Origin: Hamiltosporidium tvaerminnensis
Lineage: Eukaryota > Microsporidia > Dubosqiidae
Assembly: GCA_022605425.2 (NCBI GenBank)
Contig: JAKIMF020000004.1
Span: 989,501-1,053,500 of the forward strand
Reading direction: 5' to 3'
DNA length: 64,000 nt
Shown: piece by piece, positions 55,664-64,000 of the stretch
Numbering within the stretch: position 1 is the first letter of the stretch
Layout: every line of letters begins with the position of its first letter
Program-made: the position numbers and the translations under genes
Notes under the pieces: model-generated
What the model was told of the DNA's origin: nothing
What the model saw: the letters and a program-made list of their open reading frames with translations, nothing else
Databases searched by the model: none

Positions 55664-56470
55664 TTAATCTTTTCTTAGTGGAAATACAGATTTTTGTATT
55701 TCACCTTCTTTGATGATATAAACTTCAAGAAAATCCCCTGTTTTAACATCTCGTTCTGAAGCAGCTTCAAATGCCTTTTGTACTAATTTAAGACCATCCT
55801 CATCATTTAAATCTTGAATTGTACAATTGTTCCAGTTTTTCTTAGAAATAAGACTGTCAAGTAAAGGTTGTATCATACCTGCTCCACTACCATTACATCG
55901 ACACGAACATTCTTGATACGATCCTACAGGATCGTAGCTATAAATATAAGGAATTTTATTTTCAAATCCGCATAAACAACAGAAAGTAAAATACGGAAAA
56001 AATCTTTTAGAATACAAAATATTGCATAAAAGATGAGCAGCAGAATGAATTGTAATTTTCTTATTATGTTGTACTTCGTACATATTAATTTGATATTTCA
56101 ATCGAATAGAAAGTTCATAACTATCTGCATAGAAACCTGTAGTAGTTAGAATAAAATCACCAATACTATATATTTTGGTCATTTCTCTAGAATTTATATT
56201 CATTTCTCCTGAGTGACGAGTGTCACATGCTGCTATTATATAACCGGACTGTTTTATACACAAAGTAGTTCCTGAATTGTTTTCGTAAGGATTGAATCGA
56301 CCATTACTTGATTCTTTTAAAGTTTCTTGTTCCTCGCTACTTTGTAAAATATTATTGGAAAGAAAAATATTTTCTTTTATTTTTAAATCTTTTTTTATTT
56401 CCATTTTTGTTAGAAGGCCTTCTAATTTTTTTTTTAAAAATGATTCATCATAAATATTATATAGTTTCAT
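55664..56470 (-). CDS. PRE7: Proteasome 20S core subunit beta6
   Basis: 268 residues. It is a structural, non-catalytic subunit of the inner beta ring of the 20S proteasome (Pre7/PSMB1). FNPYENNSGTTL (59-70) opens the mature fold, DTRHSGEMNINSRE follows, and RFFPYF, YSYDPVGSYQE and GSGAGMIQPLLD are strong beta6 marks; the end has SERDVKTGDFLEVYI and the characteristic PLRKD. The N-terminal extension of about 57 residues is longer than in yeast and charged; it may be a propeptide or the true start could lie further in (Met23). No CCC patch; instead an 18-bp minisatellite begins right at the start codon. The gap to UBL-eL40 is only 58 bp, same strand. Confidence 0.93.
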   Translation of the reverse strand: MKLYNIYDESFLKKKLEGLLTKMEIKKDLKIKENIFLSNNILQSSEEQETLKESSNGRFNPYENNSGTTLCIKQSGYIIAACDTRHSGEMNINSREMTKIYSIGDFILTTTGFYADSYELSIRLKYQINMYEVQHNKKITIHSAAHLLCNILYSKRFFPYFTFCCLCGFENKIPYIYSYDPVGSYQECSCRCNGSGAGMIQPLLDSLISKKNWNNCTIQDLNDEDGLKLVQKAFEAASERDVKTGDFLEVYIIKEGEIQKSVFPLRKD

Positions 56471-56705
56471 TAAATTAAATAAAATTAGAGTAGGAAATAA
56501 AATTAGAGTTGGAAATAAAAAAAAAATTAGAAATAAAATTAAAGAAAAAAAAAAAAAAAAAAAGAATGAAATAAAATTAAAGTAGAAAATAAAATTAGAA
56601 TATGAAATAAAATTAGAATATGAAATAAAATTAAAGTAGGAAATAAAATTAGAGTAGAAAATAAAATGAAAGTAGGAAATAAAATTAAAGTAGGAAATAA
56701 AATTA
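56471..56705. repeat. 18-bp minisatellite next to the proteasome gene start
   Basis: About ten units of AAATAAAATTAGAGTAGG with small variations, interrupted by a run of 19 A at 56545-56563. It abuts the start codon of the beta6 gene, so its promoter must lie in or beyond the array. The minus-strand 75-codon frame reading LILFPTLILF repeats is a by-product. Confidence 0.85.
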
Positions 56706-57429
56706 TATTTATTGTAATATTAGCACAACAAACATGAAAATATTTATACAATCGAGTTTGTTCCAACGAAGAGCAAAACCTGCCTCGAAATATTTATTTG
56801 ATTTGAAAAGAGTAAAGCACCAATAATAGTGTTCTGATTAATAATATGAATCTATTATTTGTTCTTAATTCTTATACAGTCAATAATAATGAGTAATAAC
56901 TAATATGAAAGACCTAGAAAGATTCTATTTGTTTAAAAAAATATTTCAGATAAATATTGTGTAAAAATCTTTTCTAGAGTTAAGTACATTACAATAAAGA
57001 GTTTAAAATTTATTTCATTGCTTTTTATATTTCAATAAAAAAATTTATGTAAGATTGATGTTTTTCTGTTGGTTCTTTTTGCAATTTATTTATATCCTTA
57101 ATAATTGCATAAAACAATTATTGGATGAATGATCTTATTGAATTTTATACCTGATTGAATTAAAAGATTTTCAATAAAAAAATATAGTATGATATACAAC
57201 GAATGAATTAGTCAATACATATGGCATGCATAAAAATGTTTTTTATGGTACAAAATCACTTGATACTAATAAATACATCATAAAGAATACGGAAATGAAT
57301 AAAAATTGATGATAAATTGAACTGAAAAAGAAGTAAATAACGATTAGCAAAGCTCTGAAACAATTATAAGCAGATGCTCAGAATAAGGAAAATTTTCAGA
57401 TAAAAAATAACATATTTTTGTTAGGAAAC
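56706..57429. other. AT-rich spacer, nothing recognised
   Basis: No gene or RNA seen between the minisatellite and the LINE relic. Confidence 0.4.
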
Positions 57430-59360
57430 TGTTCAAAGACGGCTAAAATTCGGATTGATTGACAAAATATAAACGCAGCAGAACATATTTATCTTTATAA
57501 GTCATAGAACAAAGGCTTCAATGTATGCAGGAAAAAAAAGAAGATTCTAGAAGAGAAGATACAGCAAGTATGAGAAGAATCTTTAAAAAACGAACGCGAG
57601 AAATGTATGCAAAGATAAAGGGGCGCGAAAGGGATCTAGACTAGAAAAGTTGCAATGCAGAGCTAAAATGAAGAGCTAGTGACAGATCCGAAAAAGGTCT
57701 TGGATCTATAGGCAGAGTATTTTAAAGAACCTTTAAACGAAATTCTGCAGCCTAAAAAAGTGCTAGATCTTACAAACACACATAATACCAAATCAAAATA
57801 TACGAACAACATTCACATACTAGAGCTGTAACTTTTTGAAATTGAAGCGGCTATTAATTCCATAAAAAATGAAAAAAACCCGATGAGAATCGTATAAACG
57901 CGGAGATATTAATGTATGAAGGGTAGGTGCTTTTGAAAGAAGTTTTATCTCCGATCTTAAAGCTTTGGAAGCACGAAAAAGTGCCAGAAAATTGGAATAA
58001 GGCTCTTATAGTGCCAATTCACAAAAAGAGGCTCCGAATTTATATGCACAAACTACAGGCGAATATCTCTCCTAAATGTCACTTATAAAATATTGTCTAA
58101 AGTTATAGCAAGGCGTCTTAAACCATATATAGAAAGCAACCTCGGATCATAAATCGCTGGCTTGGAAAAAGGAAGATCAATAATTGACTGAAATTTACCG
58201 TAAAACGTCTTTTGGGAAAATGCTACGAGTATAGCCAGCCCATTCATCAGCTTTTTATAGACTAAAAATAGTCATACGATAGCATTAATCGAAATTTTTT
58301 TTCTGAAAAATTATCAGAAATGCAGATTCCCGAGAAAATCGTAAGCCTTATCCGAATGACAATAAAAAAGACAAACAGTAGAATTTATGTAGCAAAAAAA
58401 CGTTTCAGAAATTTTGAAATATGCCGTGGTTCAAGCAAGGCGATGCAATTTCCTGTATGCTTTTAAACATCACGCTCAAAAAGGCTATTGGAAAGGTAGA
58501 AACTGATTCGAGACAATATCTGAATAACAGAGAAGTACACTTTTTCGGCTATACCATGACGTTGACATCATAGAAAACAGGAAGACGAACTCGAGATCAT
58601 GTCAGGAAGATTGAATATGAAACACGAAAAGCAGGTCTTTGTATTAATGAGTAAAACAAAATACATGATAACTACAAGGAATCAGGAAAATATTCCAACC
58701 TACTTTCAGGTAGATGAATGTTGCTTCCTAAAAATAGCCTCCTTTAAATATCTAAGAGGGCTTCTAACCAAAGATTAATACAACAGTGCAGAAATAAAAG
58801 AGAGAATTAAATCAGGAAATAATGCATATTTTGGCTTACAAGAAATACTAAAATCTCGACTTCCAAGCCGGAGAAGCAATATAGTAATTATAAGACTATT
58901 CTTAGACTTATAGTGATGTATGGCTGCAAAACTTGGATATTGACAAAGCGTAATGAAGCAATACATAGGTCACGGGAACGAAAGATCTTAAGGAGAATAT
59001 TCGGAGCAATAAGAAACGGCAAGGAGTGTGAAAAATTCGTAACATCACCGAGCTCCAAGACTTATATTCAAATATAGAGTCAGTAAACTAATTAAAAGAA
59101 CCAGACTTTGATGGCTGAAGCATCTTTGACGAATGCTAGAAAGCAGAATAGCTAAAAAAAAGTATATGTGTTCAATCCCGATGATCGAAGACTCCCTGGC
59201 TGCACAAAAACTAGATGGACAGATAATATACAAAATAATCTCAGTAACCTTCGTATAGACGAATGGAAAAAGAGGCACTTGATTGTGACAGATGAAAGTT
59301 TATAGTGAATGAGGCTAGGGCTTTTAATGGGCCGTAATGATATTGAGTAAGTAAGTAGCA
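57430..59360 (+). pseudogene. Arthropod-like LINE, reverse transcriptase relic (second family)
   Basis: Read across frames the plus strand gives LVTDPKKVLDL..EYF, IEAAINSIKNEKNPDENRINAEIL (about 57840-57915), LKLWKHEKVPENWNKALIVPIHKKR (57960-58032), a broken QLFID..SYDSINR catalytic block near 58250, QIPEKIVSLIRMTIKK, and later FVLMSKTKYMITTRNQENIP, IKERIKSGNNAYFGLQEILKSRL. These are the ordered motifs of the LINE reverse transcriptases so common in arthropods, with a 3' end in GGGCCGTAATGATATTGAG followed by GTAAGTAAGTA. The upstream nuclease is missing. Dozens of stops and shifts: dead. It is unlike the R2/R4-type LINE elsewhere in the window. Confidence 0.8.
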
Positions 59361-59789
59361 CAAAAATATATAAGAATACAAGATCGGGTATGTATATAAA
59401 AACCTAAATGAAAATAGTGAAAATTAAGGGCTCTGCTTATGAATTTTAACATGATGAATATCCACCTTGTTGATTCTTTATTTGAAAGTAATATTTGTCT
59501 ATTTTTGACGATTTAATGGCTTGTATAGGTATAAGTCATTTCAGATTCCAAGAATTATAAGAGAATTGGGGTTAAGTTTATGAACACTAAAGTATGGTTT
59601 GTAGCTGTCGTTCTTAACCTTTTGAATGGCTGCATTCATTTGAATCTCAAGATTAGTTTTCTCTTCTCCAATTAAAAAGTGTTTCGATTTTGTGCAAATT
59701 TGTTGCTTATTTAAATAGTGTGACAATTTATTATCAAATAACTAAAGATATTATTTTATTTAATGACTAGACTGTTGTTGTTGATTATA
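59361..59789. other. Spacer between LINE and hAT relics
   Basis: Nothing recognised; the short minus frame 59541-59726 is doubtful. Confidence 0.35.
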
Positions 59790-61456
59790 ATATTTGTAAA
59801 GCGAGGCTCTTTTTTTGAAAAAGACACACGTAGGTCATCACTTGCATTTTAGCGATTTTCCGCGCTGGTTTTATATGCAAAAGCGAGAGAAAACTTATTT
59901 CACACAATTAACTAGTAGAAATAACTTCAATGGTTCTTTTTCCAATTGTGGATAACCCTATAACTGTGTACACCAGAATTGTTGTAATTATAATTGTTCG
60001 AATTCCATTTGAATATGTCCACTGTCTCGCATTTTAATAAGATCTTCTTTTTAAAAATCACTATTATCCATCGAATTTGGGTTGTAAAGAAATGTTTCGG
60101 AATCTTTTTCTGAGTTTTGGTAATACTTCCTATAGAAAAATAACCATTGAAAGATTCGCGCAATAATTTTAAATGTATTGCAATGTCAGGTATATTTTAT
60201 TTTTTTCATTTTCTACAAAAATTGAATCGAGCAAAGGAAAGTTTACAAATTTTCTAATTTGAACTCGAACTACCCAAATTTCTAGTTTTCCAATAAACGA
60301 AGATAATTTTTTACTTGCTATAATATATCGTCCTAAATCCTTGGATGGATATGTTCAATTTATTTACGTGGCTGTATATTTCTGCTGAGTAGGCTAGTCT
60401 AAGTATATATAGCATCCTTACTCTCAAGATCCTTCACAAAATCAAACTTTCGACTAGTCTGTAACTGAATAATTTCTTCCCGTAATTCAAAAACTTGGCT
60501 AAGCATGCGGCGTTTATAGAGTTATCGTTTTGATGTTATATAGAAAGACAGTATGCGGAACACAAGTTCTTCACACAGGCACGAAAAATGCGATGATTAG
60601 AAGATCGTCCACGGATATATTTTACTACGTTTATTGCTAAAATTAGATGATATTTTAAGGCTTCTGGTAGATTATTTAACACAATGTAAAATGCAATGTG
60701 TTATTGGGACTTGCGGAAATTCCCTTTTCATGTAAGAAACAAATCCAGAATTATCGCCTAACATTGCTGATGCCCATCAATGCATCTTGAGCCTATAAAA
60801 TCCAAAGGTGATCATTTTTAAAGGAAAAATCTTTTTTGTGATAAAAAACATCAATTCCTCCCGAAGTCAACTTCGGTGGTCCACAAAATAAAAATTCCTC
60901 TAACATTTCCTTTTCTTTTACATATCGCACATATACCAGAAGGTGGCTGCAATTTCAACATCAGTTGATTCATCAAATTGTATACTTATTTCTAATCGGA
61001 CTTAAATTTATATCATCTATTATCTGCACTAAAATATCTTTACTAAGATCTCGAATTCGCGATCGAATTATATTTTTTGATAACGGAATCTATTAGATTA
61101 TATTATGTTCTTCGGAATTAATACCGTTTTAGCTATTATTAATGCTCAAGGTTTTATTAATTCATTAGGGATCTGTGAGGTATTTTTTTCTTTGCCCACA
61201 AATATTCTACTTGATAGAACGCTTTTGAGGCGGGTTTTGATTGGTGAAGCGCATGATTTTCGGATTTTACCCCCGGAATATAATCGATCTTTTTTGACTT
61301 TAAGCTGTGTATGTTATGCGTGCCTTCACCACCATGCTGATTTTTAAAATGACTAAGAACTTTGATGGTTTGATATAGCTGTTTGAAAGTATATTGGAAC
61401 ATAAAATACATTGAGTAGTTGCGTACTATCGTTTTCTGTTGCCCAAGTGAATCCAA
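59790..61456 (-). pseudogene. hAT transposase relic of ZBED/SCAND3 type
   Basis: Minus-strand frames give, in order: ASKAFYQVEYLWAKKKIPH (about 61170-61230), an RDDE-type start FDESTDVEIAATF (about 60950-60980), LEEFLFCGPPKLTSGGIDVF (about 60850-60905), pieces of the central domain, NLEIWVVRVQIRKFVNFPLLD (about 60230-60290), and a dimerisation end ENR.NASDDLRVSFSKKEPR (about 59800-59860). This is the layout of hAT transposases such as ZBED5 and SCAND3. Many stops. The plus-strand 80-codon frame at 61105-61347 is a shadow. No terminal repeats were located. Confidence 0.65.
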
Positions 61457-64000
61457 ACTACCATAATTACCGTATCATTGATGTTTTTTTGACATAGATG
61501 GATTCCCATAATCAATTAAATGATTTAAATTAACATAAAATATGTTTTACAAATTATGAGAAAATTACTAAGGTTTGTAGTATCAAGATAACATTTTTTT
61601 CGGTTTAAGCCACTGATCAATTAAAAGTTTATACATTGTTAAGATTCTTTAAAATTGGAATTATATATGCGTTGCATGTATTAGACACAAAGAGCTGTGT
61701 CGACCAATTGCCAAGGACGCAATGGTAGATTTGGATAGAGATGGAGAGAGGTGTGCTCTCTTGTTTAGAATAGTGCTTATTTTGCTGATACCTATCTAAG
61801 TCACAACGAGCATGACTGTCTATATATGTGTGGAGATCTTAGGCATAGCGACAAAATATACATAACTTTTTATAGTTTATTATTAGTCCTGCATATTTGT
61901 ATTTTGTTGCAAAAAAAAAAAACCATAATCAAAATTTCTGTATGAGCTTAGATTGAAAGGGACTTCTGTTGAACTCCAAAAAATGCCTTCTTGCTCCCCA
62001 AAAAATATCTGTCTGTATTCCCGATTAAGAACTGCTGTTTTAGGAAGTCAATCAGCATGCGATTAGAAATAAGAATTTATTCATATAGTTTATTGATTCT
62101 TAATGATAAACTTAATGAATTATGATACTCTCATTCAGAGATTTATTGTAATAGCCTCGAAGCTCATATTTCATTCTATATTTATTTTATTTGATTCCAA
62201 TACTTTTATTAATACTTCTTTTTACATTATTTAACACAAAAGAATAACTAATTTTCAGTAGAAAAAGATGCACTATATCTCGCTATTTATAATTATAATT
62301 ACAAAGTATTCAGAGCAAGTTATTAAATTTATGAAATGAATTCGAATATATATATAACAAAGATAGAAGACGCACACAGATATCTTTATAAATATTTTCT
62401 AATAATTTCAGATAGTTAAAAAAACAAGAAATAAATAGAAAATAAAAATTAATTATATAAGGTTAAAAACTTAAAGAAACAAGTACCTTGAATTGATGTT
62501 TTTTTATAAAGACATTTAGAAAAACTGAAGATAATACAGGAAAAAAGAAATGTAGAAATTAGATGTTATTGAAGCCAATCGAAAGTTAATGAATTTCCAA
62601 TCATATTTAAAATGTTTTAAAGAAAGCTATTTGGCTGATATATTTAGAATTTAGAAGAGCAGGAATCACTTGAACAATTCCTTAAAATATTTATTTATTA
62701 ATATGACTTAGTAAAAAATAAAGAAAGAAATTATTTGGTGGTCAATGAATCAATTGATTATAGTATTAAAAAAGACCAAAGTAACAGATTCTATATTTTG
62801 TATATCATCTGACCCAAATTTAGAACGAAAGATTATTAAACACAACAAAATACAAAAAAAAATATCTAGTTGACGCATAATGTATAGTATAGTGGATATT
62901 CTGAATATTTTTAATAAAAACATCAGTATTAAATCTTATATAAAAATTCTAGCAGCAGAATCAGAAAAAAAAGACTGAAAACGCAGTATTGATATATCTG
63001 CATATGGAAACAAATTTTACACATACAATAACAATATATTTAGCAATATATTGGTTTATATATGAAAAAGTATCTATTTTTAAATGTAGAGGAGACTTAA
63101 GGAATGAAGTTTAGTAATATTCTATAGATTTGACGAAAGCACCGAAGTCAGTGGGCCTATCTAAACTGCCTTGAAACTCTATATTCAAGGAGAGAAAAAT
63201 AAAAATTATTGAGACAGTATTAGACTTATTCTAGTTCATGCCTCTGAAAAATAGGTGATAAAAAAAGATAAAACTATTTTAGTTTAGGAAAAAATGCTAT
63301 TTTGTAGAAGTATTCGATCATAATTTAAATCCAACGAGTTTTCGATAAAGTAAATAAGGTCTGTACTTCATTATTATTAAGATCCAAATATAATACATAA
63401 TATCCCAACAAAAGACTTGAATGACTACAACACACAAATGTATTTGTGATTATAGAACTTCTATAATTTTTTGAAACAAATTTTTAAGAAAAAAAAGACA
63501 AAGTGAAACCAGCAAGACAACGATATGATGCAAAATAAGATCTAAAAAAACCAAATACGGTGTGACGACGAAGTTTAGCGCAAAATAAGAAGAATTTGAA
63601 ATATCGCATAAGTTATCAAACTTTACTGAAGAGAGTGCCTCTGGGTAATAAGTAAGTAGGAAAAAAATTTATAGAACTAAAATTTGTAATTCAAGGTATT
63701 TTTTTTAGTCGAACGATATGACGATTGGTATCTAAGTCTTTTTTTTGAATATCAGTGAATCGTAATTAACATTATTTTTGAGCTTAAATACAAAAGATTT
63801 TTTTCTAACGTTTTTATTTTAAATTTAAAAAATGTCGGATTCATTTGTACATATTATTAATAAAATATTGTTTTGTAAGATAAAATCATGATTTATAGTA
63901 AAATAATAAGGTTGTGTGACGGCGTTTGATTTATTCCGAGATCGATTTCAGGAGTATATGTCTTGTCATTTTAGAATGTATTTTTCAAGACTTGTTCCTT
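61457..64000. other. Right-edge region, no gene recognised; GC-richer block at 61690-61850
   Basis: The block 61690-61850 (words such as GTCGACCAATTGCCAAGGAC and GTCACAACGAGCATGACTG) stands out in composition and looks like decayed mobile or RNA-derived DNA, but I cannot name it. The rest to the edge is AT-rich without a convincing frame. Confidence 0.4.

Noticed and set aside
56539-56766. 75-codon minus frame of LILFPT-like repeats
   Set aside because: A by-product of the 18-bp minisatellite.
1-64000. CRISPR arrays, bacterial operons, rRNA genes
   Set aside because: No regular spacer-repeat arrays, no ribosome-binding-site pattern and no recognisable rRNA segments; the genes are clearly eukaryotic.

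Overview
The window looks like part of a large, AT-rich, gene-poor microsporidian genome (an obligate intracellular parasite related to fungi), probably one that infects an arthropod. The few real genes are short, intronless eukaryotic housekeeping genes of microsporidian style: eIF5 of 296 residues, APC11, uL22, a ubiquitin-like/eL40 fusion, a proteasome beta subunit and an RMD1-family protein. Six of the start codons have a C-rich patch (CCC or CCCC) within about 15 bases upstream, a start signal described for microsporidia. The species cannot be named from this sequence. Eleven protein genes in 64 kb is very sparse, and most of the rest is decaying mobile DNA or featureless AT-rich sequence.

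Layout. 1-12.3 kb is transposon territory: the N-terminus of a mariner-like transposase (left edge), two copies of a structured non-coding retroposon, an integrase relic of KRBA2 type, fragments of a LINE with a restriction-like endonuclease, one of them split by a hAT element with an 8-bp target duplication, and a Merlin/IS1016-like relic with long inverted repeats. 12.4-13.3 kb is eIF5. 14.1-22.3 kb holds two LINE copies in the same orientation, the first flanked by a perfect 13-bp target duplication, followed by the 5' part of an arthropod-like LINE. 25.6-39.4 kb holds five scattered genes: a secreted basic protein, a 378-residue unknown, a membrane transporter of drug/metabolite type, a beta-propeller protein and a 477-residue protein with a faint MCM-like layout. 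LINE relics lie between them. 39.4-49.2 kb is relics and repeats. 49.3-56.5 kb is the only gene-dense part: RMD1-like, APC11, uL22, UBL-eL40 and proteasome beta6. Tandem repeats abut several of these genes. 56.7-64 kb returns to relics: an arthropod-like LINE, then a ZBED/SCAND3-type hAT transposase.

How it fits together. The cellular genes serve translation (eIF5, uL22, eL40) and protein turnover or cell cycle (proteasome beta6, APC11). There are no operons; neighbours keep separate promoters. The most notable non-standard structure is a family of ~720-bp non-coding repeats, all on the + strand. It has target-site duplications, a 5'-truncated 41-bp copy, and hairpins whose paired bases change together between copies. 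It behaves like a SINE-type retroposon with a conserved RNA fold, perhaps moved by the resident LINE, whose 3' end it resembles.
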